The notes beneath the pieces are model-generated. The model was not told the DNA's origin and did not search any database. It saw only the letters and a program-made list of their open reading frames with translations. DNA of 64,000 nucleotides, from contig NZ_CP009920.1 of assembly GCF_000832985.1 (NCBI RefSeq), forward strand, positions 2,471,001-2,535,000, read 5' to 3'. How positions within the stretch are numbered: position 1 is the stretch's first letter; each line of letters opens with the position of its first letter. The translations under genes and the position numbers were made by a program. This DNA is from Priestia megaterium NBRC 15308 = ATCC 14581. GTDB taxonomy: Bacteria; Bacillota; Bacilli; Bacillales; Bacillaceae_H. Below, in pieces: positions 35,349-43,484 of this stretch.

Positions 35349-36158
35349 ATGCGCCGGTTCACCTTTTTTCTCGTTTTTTTATTCGTGATGTCAACAGGCA
35401 TAGCATCTGTTGAAGCACAAATGTATCCAAACACTCCGATCAGCTGGGGATTTCAAAAAAGTAAAAATCACAAGCCCGCATCCGCAGGTACAGCTTATGA
35501 ACAAATTCTTGCTAAGTATGATGCTTTTTACCTCGGAGATACAAATAAAAAAAATATTTACTTAACGTTTGATAATGGTTATGAAAATGGTTATACACCG
35601 CAGGTATTAGACGTGCTCAAAAAAAGAAAGGTTCCTGCCACATTCTTTGTAACAGGACACTATTTAAAAGAAGAGCCTAAGCTTATTAAGCGAATGGTAA
35701 AAGAAGGGCATATTGTCGGGAATCATTCATGGCATCACCCTGACTTAACTCAAGTGGATGACGCACGTTTTAAAGAGGAATTGCAAAAAGTAAAAGATGA
35801 ATACAAGAATATTACGGGTCGTGATGAAATGAAATACCTTCGCTCACCTAGAGGGGTATTTAGTGAACGAACGCTAGCTCTTTCAAAGCAAGAGGGCTAT
35901 ACGAATGTATTTTGGTCACTTGCATTTGTTGACTGGAAAGTGAATGAACAAAAAGGCTGGCGCTACTCATACGACAATATGATGGCTCAAATACATCCAG
36001 GTGCGATCATGCTTTTGCATACCGTTTCAAAGGATAACGCAGATGCGTTAGATCAAGCCATTGTGGATTTAAAAAAGCAGGGCTATACGTTTAAAAGCAT
36101 TGATGATTTAATGAACGAACGCAAACAAATGAAGAAAAGTCCTTCTAAAACGAAATAA
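35349..36158 (+). CDS. pdaA: Polysaccharide deacetylase PdaA (muramic delta-lactam synthesis in spore cortex)
   Basis: 269 residues with signal peptide (1 to about 24, ending VEAQ). NodB-domain motifs: YLTFDNGYENG (TFDDG variant with Asn, as known for PdaA), NHSWHHPDL (metal His), LRSPRG, and LLHTVS. It removes the N-acetyl group of muramic acid during cortex lactam formation, needed for germination. Position upstream of rlmCD is as in B. subtilis (yfjS). Expected forespore expression; I did not find a clear sigma-G promoter. Confidence 0.93.
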   Translation: MRRFTFFLVFLFVMSTGIASVEAQMYPNTPISWGFQKSKNHKPASAGTAYEQILAKYDAFYLGDTNKKNIYLTFDNGYENGYTPQVLDVLKKRKVPATFFVTGHYLKEEPKLIKRMVKEGHIVGNHSWHHPDLTQVDDARFKEELQKVKDEYKNITGRDEMKYLRSPRGVFSERTLALSKQEGYTNVFWSLAFVDWKVNEQKGWRYSYDNMMAQIHPGAIMLLHTVSKDNADALDQAIVDLKKQGYTFKSIDDLMNERKQMKKSPSKTK

Positions 36159-36166
36159 AGATAAAA

Positions 36167-36199
36167 ACCGATGGGAATGTTTCTCCTGTCGGTTTTTTG
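36167..36199 (+). terminator. Intrinsic terminator after pdaA
   Basis: AACCGA ... TCGGTT stem with partial inner pairing, then TTTT. Confidence 0.75.
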
Positions 36200-36320
36200 C
36201 TGTTGAAGTGTTATAATATGCGTTGATGTCTTTTTTAAAGCAATACGGTCTAATAGGTTTTAAGCAGATAAAGACCGTTAATAACTATATAAAGAATTTA
36301 AACTAATCGGAGTTGGTCTC

Positions 36321-37706
36321 ATGAATAAACCAAAAACTGAAATGAAAGTTCAAAAAGGACAAACGTTTCCGTTGACTATAAAAAGACTCGGTATTAATGG
36401 AGAAGGCGTAGGATATTTTAAGCGCCAAGTCGTCTTCGTGCCGGGAGCATTGCCGAATGAAGAAGTGGTTGTAGAAGCAACAAATGTTCAGCAAAAGTTT
36501 GCCGAAGGAAAAATTAAGCGAATTCGCAAAAAATCTCCTCACCGCGTAGAAGCACCCTGTCCTATTTACGACCAGTGCGGAGGCTGTCAGCTTCAGCACT
36601 TATCCTATGAAGGTCAGCTAGAATCTAAGCGCGATATTGTTCTGCAAGCGTTCGAACGTCACAGTTCATTAAAAAAAGTAGAGGAAAAAACACGCCAAAC
36701 AATTGGCATGGAAGATCCTTGGGGCTATCGTAATAAATCACAGTTCCAAGTAGGTGTGGATAAACAAAAAGTTATCGCTGGTTTGTACGGACTGAATTCT
36801 CATCGACTGATTGACATTGAAAACTGTCCGATTCAGCATGGAGCCACAAATCACGTGACAAAAGAAATAAAACGAATTTTACAAGATCTTCAAATTCCTA
36901 TCTACAATGAGCGCAAACGCCGTGGTATTGTACGTACCATCGTATCTCGAGTAGGATTTGAAACGGGTGAAGTGCAAGTTGTCTTGATTACGGCCAAACA
37001 AGAAATTCCGAAAAAAGAGCTTGTGATCAAAGAAATTAAGCGCCGTCTACCGGAAGTGAAATCGCTCGTACAAAACGTAAACGGTCAAAAAACATCGCTT
37101 ATCTTTGGAGACGAAACGTTTACGCTATCTGGAAAATCGGTGATTCAAGAAACGTTAGGCGATATTTCATTCGAACTTTCAGCGCGTGCATTTTTCCAGT
37201 TGAATCCTCTTCAAACAGTGAAGCTGTATGACGAGGTGAAAAAAGCAGCTGCGCTAACAGGCAGTGAAAAAATTGTAGATGCTTACTGCGGAGTAGGGAC
37301 AATTGGCTTATGGCTTGCTAAAGATGCCAAAGAAATTCGCGGAATGGATACGATTGAAGAATCCATTGTAGATGCGCGAAAAAATGCCAAAGATCATGGA
37401 TTTGAACACGCCACATATGTGACGGGTCCAGCTGAAAAGTGGATGCCGCAGTGGGTAAAAGAAGGCTGGAAGCCAGACGTTATCGTTGTTGACCCGCCGC
37501 GAACAGGCTGTGATGATAAGCTTCTAAAAACAATTTTACAAGTAAAGCCAAAGAAAGTGGTTTACGTATCTTGTAATCCATCCACATTAGCCAAAGATGT
37601 GCAGCAGCTGTCGAAGGCTTATTATGTGGATTACATTCAGCCTGTGGATATGTTCCCTCATACGGCGCATGTGGAGAATGTGGTAAGTTTGACGTTAAAG
37701 AAATAA
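36321..37706 (+). CDS. rlmCD: 23S rRNA (uracil-5-)-methyltransferase RlmCD
   Basis: 461 residues. N-terminal TRAM domain (about 12-70), iron-sulfur cysteines in [17 protein letters not shown]-binding [14 protein letters not shown], and catalytic block DPPRTGCDD with [12 protein letters not shown]. Methylates U747 and U1939 in 23S rRNA in B. subtilis (YefA); the yfjO paralogue occupies this chromosomal position, so which paralogue this is remains uncertain. CGGAG lies upstream of the ATG. Confidence 0.92.
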   Translation: MNKPKTEMKVQKGQTFPLTIKRLGINGEGVGYFKRQVVFVPGALPNEEVVVEATNVQQKFAEGKIKRIRKKSPHRVEAPCPIYDQCGGCQLQHLSYEGQLESKRDIVLQAFERHSSLKKVEEKTRQTIGMEDPWGYRNKSQFQVGVDKQKVIAGLYGLNSHRLIDIENCPIQHGATNHVTKEIKRILQDLQIPIYNERKRRGIVRTIVSRVGFETGEVQVVLITAKQEIPKKELVIKEIKRRLPEVKSLVQNVNGQKTSLIFGDETFTLSGKSVIQETLGDISFELSARAFFQLNPLQTVKLYDEVKKAAALTGSEKIVDAYCGVGTIGLWLAKDAKEIRGMDTIEESIVDARKNAKDHGFEHATYVTGPAEKWMPQWVKEGWKPDVIVVDPPRTGCDDKLLKTILQVKPKKVVYVSCNPSTLAKDVQQLSKAYYVDYIQPVDMFPHTAHVENVVSLTLKK

Positions 37707-37721
37707 ATAGATGAAGAGTAA

Positions 37722-37748
37722 AGGGCAGATTTGATTCTGCTCTTTTTT
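37722..37748 (+). terminator. Intrinsic terminator after rlmCD
   Basis: AGGGCAGA / TTCTGCTCT stem followed by TTTTTT. Confidence 0.8.
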
Positions 37749-37846
37749 GTTTGTAATAGGGTGATCTTTGTCACAAGTAAAGAAACAAGATTTTTATGTA
37801 GTGTCTTCTTTTAAAGAAGGTAAATAAATGAAAATTATTTTTCCTG

Positions 37847-37875
37847 TTGACAAAGCATCCAACTGGTATTAGAAT
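37847..37875 (+). promoter_or_regulatory. Sigma-A promoter of the glycine-riboswitch transcript
   Basis: TTGACA (37847-37852), 17 nt, TAGAAT (37870-37875); about 85 nt before the aptamer. Confidence 0.85.
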
Positions 37876-37962
37876 AAACAACTATTCGACAGTCATTCTA
37901 TTGATTGAAAAATTGAATACGTAGAAAGCTATGATTGCTATGGATCACACTATAGCAGGAGC

Positions 37963-38034
37963 AGCTTCTGGAGAGATCGCGATAGTTTCGCGACGCCGAA
38001 GGGTTCACAATCTCAGGCAAAAGGACAGAAGAGT
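37963..38034 (+). promoter_or_regulatory. Glycine riboswitch (gcvT type, single aptamer)
   Basis: Core elements in order: P1 CTTCTG / CAGAAG, TGGAGAGA, P3 stem CGCGATAGTTTCGCG, GCCGAAGGG, then AATCTCAGGCAAAAGGACAGA. No second tandem aptamer is visible; a TGCTAT / ATAGCA hairpin (about 37937-37958) lies just upstream. The terminator at 38102 is the expression platform, so glycine should switch transcription on or off through it. Confidence 0.93.
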
Positions 38035-38101
38035 ACCGGATATTTATTTGGCATGTTACTAATTGGTAGTATGTACCATAATATTTGTTATTCTTATGAC
38101 C

Positions 38102-38133
38102 ATGAGATTGGAGCGCATCCAATCTCTTTTTTT
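38102..38133 (+). terminator. Riboswitch expression-platform terminator
   Basis: GAGATTGGA / TCCAATCTC with a 5-nt loop, followed by seven T. It lies between the glycine aptamer and the permease start. Confidence 0.9.
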
Positions 38134-38197
38134 ATTGGGCTTTATTTTGTAGTCTGCACGATCGTATCAAAGGTTTTATTGTTAGGAGGAGTTAGAG

Positions 38198-39550
38198 TTG
38201 GAACAACGAGAATTAAAGAGGGATTTATCCAATCGTCATGTTCAGCTAATCGCGATTGGAGGAACCATTGGGACAGGATTATTTTTAGGTTCTGGTAAAG
38301 CAATACAGCTTGCAGGTCCCTCTATCATCTTTGCTTATTTAATTGTGGGTATTGCGCTTTTCTTTGTGATGAGAGCGCTAGGAGAACTACTGCTGTCTAA
38401 AGCAGGTTATCAATCGTTAACAGATATTGCTGAAGAGTATCTTGGACCGTGGGCGTCGTTTGTAACGGGATGGACGTACTGGTTTTGCTGGATTATGACA
38501 GCTATGGCTGATGTGATTGCAGTTGGCGTATATGTGAAATATTGGTTCAATATTCCTCAGTGGATTCCCGCACTTATTTGTGTAATCATTTTATTAGGTC
38601 TTAACTTATTAACCGTAAAATTATTTGGAGAATTAGAGTTTTGGTTTGCTTTAATAAAGGTTATTACGATTCTTGCATTAATTATTATTGGCGTTATTTT
38701 GCTGGTAATGGGATTTAAAACAGACGCGGGATCCGTTACTGTTCAAAACCTTTGGAATCACGGAGGGCTATTTCCAAATGGGGTTTCAGGTTTCTTACTT
38801 TCATTCCAAATGGTTATATTCGCATACGTTGGGGTTGAATTGGTAGGGGTATCGGCAGCAGAAACATCAAACCCCAAAAAAAATATTCCATCGGCCATTA
38901 ATAAAATTCCGCTGCGAATCTTATTTTTCTATGTTGGAGCGCTTATCGTTCTGTTGTTTATTAACCCGTGGATGGAATTAAATGCAGCAGAAAGCCCATT
39001 TGTTAAAACCTTTAGTTTAGTCGGAATTCCGCTTGCTGCTGGAATTATTAATTTTGTTGTACTAACTTCAGCCGCTTCTGCCTGTAATAGCGGAATGTTT
39101 TCAACAAGCCGTATCTTATATAATTTAAGTAAAAATGACCAAGGGCCATCTAAGTTTGCAAAACTGAACAAAAACCACGTACCAAGCAACGGATTGTTTG
39201 TATCTACGCTGGTTATCTCAGCGGGAGCTCTTTTAAGCAAACTTATACCAGACCAAGCTTTCGGCATTGTCACGACCATTAGCGCTATTTGTTTTATTTG
39301 GGTGTGGAGTATCATTCTCATTTGCCATCTAAGGTATAAAAAGACGCGTCCGCAGCTGCATGCAACATCAGCATTCAAAGCACCGTTAACACCATTCATA
39401 AACTATATTGTGTTAGCTTTGTTTGCGGTGATTCTTGTTATTATGCTGTTTTCTGACGCGACGCGCCCAGCCTTATTGTTGACGCCCGTTTGGTTTATTC
39501 TCTTATTTATTTTTTACTGGACTAGAAGGAAAAAGAAAATAAATCTTTAA
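38198..39550 (+). CDS. Amino-acid permease (AAT family, probably glycine/alanine/serine)
   Basis: 450 residues, twelve membrane segments. RHVQLIAIGGTIGTGLFLGSG is the AAT/APC amino-acid-binding helix 1 and FAYVGVELVGVSAAET the helix 6 motif. It resembles CycA/AapA-type D-serine/D-alanine/glycine transporters. The start codon is TTG, 6 nt after TTAGGAGGA. Control by a glycine riboswitch makes glycine a likely substrate; direction (uptake or overflow export) is not given by the sequence. Confidence 0.88.
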   Translation: MEQRELKRDLSNRHVQLIAIGGTIGTGLFLGSGKAIQLAGPSIIFAYLIVGIALFFVMRALGELLLSKAGYQSLTDIAEEYLGPWASFVTGWTYWFCWIMTAMADVIAVGVYVKYWFNIPQWIPALICVIILLGLNLLTVKLFGELEFWFALIKVITILALIIIGVILLVMGFKTDAGSVTVQNLWNHGGLFPNGVSGFLLSFQMVIFAYVGVELVGVSAAETSNPKKNIPSAINKIPLRILFFYVGALIVLLFINPWMELNAAESPFVKTFSLVGIPLAAGIINFVVLTSAASACNSGMFSTSRILYNLSKNDQGPSKFAKLNKNHVPSNGLFVSTLVISAGALLSKLIPDQAFGIVTTISAICFIWVWSIILICHLRYKKTRPQLHATSAFKAPLTPFINYIVLALFAVILVIMLFSDATRPALLLTPVWFILLFIFYWTRRKKKINL

Positions 39551-39610
39551 AGGCTAGAAAATCAGCAGGGAACAAACATAATTTTTTATAAAAGAATATA
39601 GTAAATTTCT

Positions 39611-39640
39611 GACCTCATCACTCTGTGATGAGGTCTTTTT
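39611..39640 (+). terminator. Intrinsic terminator after the permease gene
   Basis: GACCTCATCA / TGTGATGAGGTC stem and TTTTT. Confidence 0.9.
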
Positions 39641-39713
39641 AGTGGAGGATAAATAATTGATTTCTACTGCATGAATAAAATGCAGGAAGCAAAGTTTATA
39701 GAAGAAAACTAAA

Positions 39714-39779
39714 AATTTGTTCTAACAGAAAACACAGTGAGAAAGCTCGTAGTTTTCTGATAGGAATGTAGAACAAATT
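39714..39779 (+). repeat. Nested inverted repeats upstream of the sensor kinase gene
   Basis: Outer arms AATTTGTTCTA (39714-39724) and TAGAACAAATT (39769-39779), 11 bp perfect; inner arms CAGAAAAC (39726-39733) and GTTTTCTG (39752-39759), 8 bp perfect, with an 18-nt loop. No T-run follows, so it is not a standard terminator. It ends 103 bp before the kinase start and may be a leader structure or regulator site. Confidence 0.65.
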
Positions 39780-39882
39780 GCTTTTCTTCTGTGTCTAAAG
39801 ATGGAATTCCGTCATTTATATGGAAAAGTTTTCATTTTGCAGTACAATGGAGGTAGACTTCATTAGATTAAGGTGAACAAAC

Positions 39883-42024
39883 ATGAAATGGTTTAAATCT
39901 CATACGTTTTGGAAAATCTTCACGATTAATGTGCTTCTTATTTGTACCGTACTGACGCTAATGTTTATTGTTTCAAGAGTGATGCTGCCTAATATTTCTC
40001 AAGATCAATATCGGCAGGTAACTGATAAAACCGTCAAGAGAATGAAAGAGCAAATTAACGTCGTCATTAAAGATATTTGGAGCCTAGGCGACGAGGTACA
40101 GCAAGATCCTATTTTTTTATCGGATGATGAACAAGAAATAGACAAAGAATTGCAGAAAATAGTTAATATTTCACCGTATATCGATAGCGGAACCATTTTT
40201 AACGTAAAAGGGTATGTTGAGCATTATTACCCGAACGATTTAAAGAATATGAAACATGTGAACTTAAGTAAAAGAAAATATTTTCAAGAAGCGCTGCGAA
40301 CCAAAAAAATATATTTAAGCGATGTCGTTTCAGCAGATACAAAGCACTACATTGTGGTGATGGCGATTCCTATTTTGGATGGGCAGCAAAATGTAAAAAA
40401 GGTCGTAAATTTAGCGCTGCGAATTGAAGAAAATAAAAGTTTTCAATCCATCTTTCAAACGTTCGATATAGGAGAGAACGGCTATACATTTATTGTAGAC
40501 CGCAATGGTAGAATTATTTCCCACCCAGAGAAACAGAGAATCGGTGAAAATGCTAAGAAAAACGAAATCGTTCAGAAAACGATGAATCATAAATCAGGAT
40601 ATCAGCGCGTGGTGAACACCGAAGGTAAGTATTTCTTTGCGTCTTTCGAATATATTCCTGTTTTAGATTGGGGAATTGTCGCTGAATTACCCGTTGAAGA
40701 CATTTACAGGCCTTATAAAATGTTTGAAAAAACGCTTTGGATCGTTTCAGGTGTTACGATTTTACTGCTTTCTTTTTTTACTGCGTTATATGCAAGGCAA
40801 ATTGTGAATCCAATTCATAAACTATATGAATTGGCGGGACAAGTAGCGCGCGGGAATTTTAATCAAAAAATTCCGGAACGAGAAATTGAGCGGGGCGAAA
40901 TCGGTATTTTATCTAAACAGTTTAATGAAATGATTAGCTATATACGCCATTCTAAAGCGAATTTACAGCAAAAAGAAAATCAGCTAGAGGAACAAAAAAC
41001 GTTTTTAAGACAAGTTATTGACATTAATCCAAGCTATATTTATGCTATCAATCAAAAAAGGGAATTCATTCTCGTCAATGAATCTTTTGCGATGCTCTTA
41101 GGTGAAAAATCTGATGACTTAATTGGACAATCAATTGATAAATATCAGTTCAACCTTCAATCAGATCTTTTATATAAAGGAGCGTTTTCAAACTGTACCC
41201 AAAAAGGGACGGTATTAGAAGAACAGTTTAAAGATTCAAAAGGAAACCGGCGCTGGGTCGAAACAGCAAAACTTCCTATTATGAATGAAAAACAGGAAGT
41301 GATTCAAATGCTGTGCGTATCGACAGATATTACGGAGCGTAAAAAGGCAGAAGAGAAGCTTAGAACTTCTGAGAAGCTTGCCGTTGTAGGAGAACTTGCA
41401 GCTGGAGTTGCCCACGAGATCAAAAATCCTTTGACGTCTTTAAAAGGTTTTGTTCACTTATTAAAAGAACAAAATCCCAAAGATGCTTTGTATATAGATA
41501 TCATGGAAACTGAATTAGAACGAATGAATGGAATCGTAGAAGAATTTTTGATGTTGGGAAAACCTCAGGTTATGAATGTTGAACCCTTGAATATGCAAGC
41601 GCTTGTTCAAGAAGTGTGCTTGCTTCTTGAACCTGAAGCAGTAGAAAAAAAGGTAGCTTTCATATTTGAAAGGGACGACCAGTTACCACAGGTATATGGA
41701 GATAAAAATCAGTTAAAACAAGTATTTATTAATATTATTAAAAACTCTATCGAAGCAATGCCGGAAGGAGGAGGGATTCATATTACTATTAAAGCAAAAG
41801 AAAACCACCTTTGGCTGCAGCTTGCTGATGAAGGGCAAGGTATTCCTCCTGAACGGTTAATGAAGATAGGTGAGCCTTTTTATAGTACAAAAGAAAAAGG
41901 TACAGGTTTAGGGCTGATGGTCAGCTACCGGATTATTAAAGCTCACCGTGCGCAGATGACATTTTCTAGTCAGTTAAATCAAGGAACAAGTGTGGATATA
42001 TTGTTTCCAATAATAAAAAGGTAG
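39883..42024 (+). CDS. Membrane sensor histidine kinase (Cache-HAMP-PAS-HisKA-HATPase), sporulation-kinase type
   Basis: 713 residues. TM1 at about 10-32, extracellular dCache domain to about 280, TM2 about 283-303, HAMP about 305-360, coiled linker, PAS about 375-490, then HisKA with ELAAGVAHEIKNPLTSLKGF (phospho-His) and an HATPase domain with NIIKNSIEAM, DEGQGIP and GTGLGLMVSYRII. The H-box sequence and orphan status (no response regulator next door) resemble the Kin phosphorelay kinases of Bacillus. The signal is unknown; it ends with a strong terminator, beyond which lies a DnaA-box cluster. Confidence 0.87.
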   Translation: MKWFKSHTFWKIFTINVLLICTVLTLMFIVSRVMLPNISQDQYRQVTDKTVKRMKEQINVVIKDIWSLGDEVQQDPIFLSDDEQEIDKELQKIVNISPYIDSGTIFNVKGYVEHYYPNDLKNMKHVNLSKRKYFQEALRTKKIYLSDVVSADTKHYIVVMAIPILDGQQNVKKVVNLALRIEENKSFQSIFQTFDIGENGYTFIVDRNGRIISHPEKQRIGENAKKNEIVQKTMNHKSGYQRVVNTEGKYFFASFEYIPVLDWGIVAELPVEDIYRPYKMFEKTLWIVSGVTILLLSFFTALYARQIVNPIHKLYELAGQVARGNFNQKIPEREIERGEIGILSKQFNEMISYIRHSKANLQQKENQLEEQKTFLRQVIDINPSYIYAINQKREFILVNESFAMLLGEKSDDLIGQSIDKYQFNLQSDLLYKGAFSNCTQKGTVLEEQFKDSKGNRRWVETAKLPIMNEKQEVIQMLCVSTDITERKKAEEKLRTSEKLAVVGELAAGVAHEIKNPLTSLKGFVHLLKEQNPKDALYIDIMETELERMNGIVEEFLMLGKPQVMNVEPLNMQALVQEVCLLLEPEAVEKKVAFIFERDDQLPQVYGDKNQLKQVFINIIKNSIEAMPEGGGIHITIKAKENHLWLQLADEGQGIPPERLMKIGEPFYSTKEKGTGLGLMVSYRIIKAHRAQMTFSSQLNQGTSVDILFPIIKR

Positions 42025-42047
42025 GGGAAGTTTCCCCTACCTTTTTA
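42016..42047 (+). terminator. Intrinsic terminator after the kinase gene
   Basis: AAAGGTAGGGG / CCCCTACCTTT with loop AAGTTT region, then T-run; the stem overlaps the stop codon. Confidence 0.9.
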
Positions 42048-42111
42048 TTATTATACTTATAATATATCGAAAGCCTTGATGGTATTAAAATAAATGAAAG
42101 TACTAAAGAAG

Positions 42112-42306
42112 ATATCCACAGGTTAACAAGAAGTTAACTGCTGAATTATATAGGATATTCACAATTTTATCCACACTATTCACATTTTTTCAGAAAATTT
42201 ACATAAAAATTACCCACTGTCATTTCAAGTTATGAAAGCGGTAATATGCATATTCAATAAAGTTATGCACATTATCCACATAATTGTGGGTAAACTTTGT
42301 GGATAT
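42112..42306. promoter_or_regulatory. DnaA-box cluster
   Basis: Nine 9-mers related to TTATCCACA in 195 bp: forward ATATCCACA 42112, ATATTCACA 42155, TTATCCACA 42167, CTATTCACA 42176, TTACCCACT 42210, TTATGCACA 42263, TTATCCACA 42272; reverse TTACCCACA 42285-42293 and ATATCCACA 42298-42306. Two are perfect and four have 8 of 9 matches. There is also a GTTAAC-AAGAA-GTTAAC repeat at about 42122-42138. No open frame covers it. It is not oriC (no dnaA/dnaN nearby), so it resembles the extra-origin DnaA-box clusters known in B. subtilis. Confidence 0.78.
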
Positions 42307-42370
42307 AGTAGAGTGGTAAAAAAACTTCAATAACATCTATAAAATCTTCGTATTATTATGTCTACATAAT

Positions 42371-42412
42371 ATAAAAACGTCCTTCCGATACAAACTGTAC
42401 AGAAAGGACGTT
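42371..42412 (-). terminator. Terminator of yfhE
   Basis: On the minus strand CGTCCTT ... AAGGACG with additional inner pairing, then TTTTTAT. Confidence 0.75.
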
Positions 42413-42450
42413 AAGATGATCAAGCGTTGGATAGAGATGTTTTGCCTCAC

Positions 42451-42567
42451 TTATTTTTTCGTGTAGCCGCCTGCACGGTCTGCTTTTTTAAACTCACGGC
42501 CGTAATAGATTTCTTGAGCGCTACTTAACGTATTTTTTGCGTTTTCTTTTCGTTTTTTTTCAGACAT
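42451..42567 (-). CDS. yfhE: YfhE-like small protein, 38 residues
   Basis: Begins MSEKKRKENAKNTLSSAQEI and ends YYGREFKKADRAGGYTKK, matching my recollection of the YfhE family of Bacillaceae. TTGGAGG is 7 nt before the ATG. In B. subtilis yfhE lies near yfhF and recX (yfhG), and the same neighbourhood occurs here. Function unknown. Confidence 0.82.
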   Translation of the reverse strand: MSEKKRKENAKNTLSSAQEIYYGREFKKADRAGGYTKK

Positions 42568-42636
42568 AAAAAAACCTCCAATTAACGTTTTTCGATCATG
42601 TTACTTATTTTTTCCAGAATCTCTCGTTTTTAATCA

Positions 42637-42668
42637 TAAAAAAAGCTCTCCGTTACACGGAGAGACTC
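42637..42668 (-). terminator. Terminator of the acetyltransferase gene
   Basis: On the minus strand CTCTCCGT / ACGGAGAG with a short loop and seven T; it directly follows the stop codon. Confidence 0.9.
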
Positions 42669-43229
42669 TTACGCTTCTTTAAGCTGGTGATCTTCTTGAA
42701 CGTCTTGTTCGTGACGCAAGTAGTATAATGTATACAAGTCTTTTGGAATTTCGTATAAATCATATACGTCTTCATGTTGATTAATTTCATCGTATAAAGC
42801 TTTGTGTGTTTCATTTGCAAGTACTGCATAAGGCAGTTTTTCTGCAGCCTTAATAGACCTGATATTGATTTTACGAATTCGCATAAAAATTCGCTCTATA
42901 TTTAACTCAAAGAACAGTTCATTAAAGAACGCTTCTTTTGCAATTTGATTATATCCTTTTCCATGAAACGGTTTGCCAAGCCAAGTGCCTAAAAAACCAG
43001 CTTGGTCCTGTACATCAAATAAATTAATGGTGCCGATAGGGTTACCCCATTCGTCTAAAATCGTGCGAGAAATAATTTCTCCATGATCTTCTGCTTCCAT
43101 CGTTTGTTTAGTCACAAATAAAAATTCTTCATAGGAATGGGCTTTATGACGAACAAAAGGGAAGACATCAGGATGTACCATGAGTTCGTATAGAGATTGA
43201 CAGTCATTTAGGTCACGTTTTTTTAACAT
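42669..43229 (-). CDS. GNAT family N-acetyltransferase
   Basis: 186 residues, RimJ/RimL-like. SRTILDEWGNPIGTINLFDV is the central beta strands, TWLGKPFHGKGYNQIAKEAF carries the acetyl-CoA loop (G-x-x-H-G-K-G), and NIRSIKAAEKL the C-terminal N-x-x-S helix. AGGAGGG lies 8 nt before the ATG at 43229; the longer frame to 43268 runs into the structured leader. The acceptor (protein N-terminus, small molecule or antibiotic) is unknown. Expression is probably set by the tRNA-like leader upstream. Confidence 0.87.
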   Translation of the reverse strand: MLKKRDLNDCQSLYELMVHPDVFPFVRHKAHSYEEFLFVTKQTMEAEDHGEIISRTILDEWGNPIGTINLFDVQDQAGFLGTWLGKPFHGKGYNQIAKEAFFNELFFELNIERIFMRIRKINIRSIKAAEKLPYAVLANETHKALYDEINQHEDVYDLYEIPKDLYTLYYLRHEQDVQEDHQLKEA

Positions 43230-43365
43230 AACTTTTCCCTCCTGATCGAGGGTATATACAGACTCCAATCAAGTCCCCACCCTCGAAATTTTTTAATAAT
43301 TAAAAAAATTTCGGGGTGGGAATCGAACCCACTAGAACCAGTTACCTGGTGGCGCACCATTTGCC
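43230..43365 (-). promoter_or_regulatory. Structured 5' leader with tRNA-like module and Shine-Dalgarno switch
   Basis: On the minus strand, in order: GGC-N9-GCC (D-arm-like, loop AAAUGGUGC); ACCAG-GUAA-CUGGU; spacer UCUA; GUGGG-UUCGAUU-CCCAC (canonical T-arm, 43332-43316); then a long stem whose 5' arm CCCACCCCGAAAUUUUUUU reuses the T-arm CCCAC and whose 3' arm is AAAAAAUUUCGAGGGUGGG; then ACCCUCGA (43253-43246) and the AGGAGGG ribosome binding site. ACCCUCGA can pair either with UCGAGGGU of the long stem or (as CCCUC) with GAGGG of the Shine-Dalgarno. The acceptor stem is mostly absent and there is no 7-nt anticodon loop, so it is not a working tRNA. Confidence 0.68.
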
Positions 43366-43370
43366 TTCCC

Positions 43371-43399
43371 ATTACAAGTCAACAAACATAAAAAGTCAA
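43371..43399 (-). promoter_or_regulatory. Sigma-A promoter of the leader/acetyltransferase transcript
   Basis: Minus strand TTGACT (43399-43394), 17-nt spacer, TGTAAT (43376-43371). Transcription should start near 43364, at the first base of the D-arm-like hairpin. Confidence 0.8.
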
Positions 43400-43484
43400 C
43401 GTGTGATGTTTATGCTTTTGTGAAATTCACATGCTTCTAAACGTATCATACTAAAAAAAATAAAAAAAGAAAATAGGTAAAATG

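Noticed and set aside
42112..42306. Replication origin oriC
   Set aside because: No dnaA, dnaN or rpmH and no clear AT-rich unwinding block next to the boxes; the surrounding genes are those of the yfj/yfh region.
43300..43376. A functional tRNA gene
   Set aside because: The T-arm is canonical, but there is no complete acceptor stem and the middle arm has a 4-nt GUAA loop in place of a 7-nt anticodon loop.
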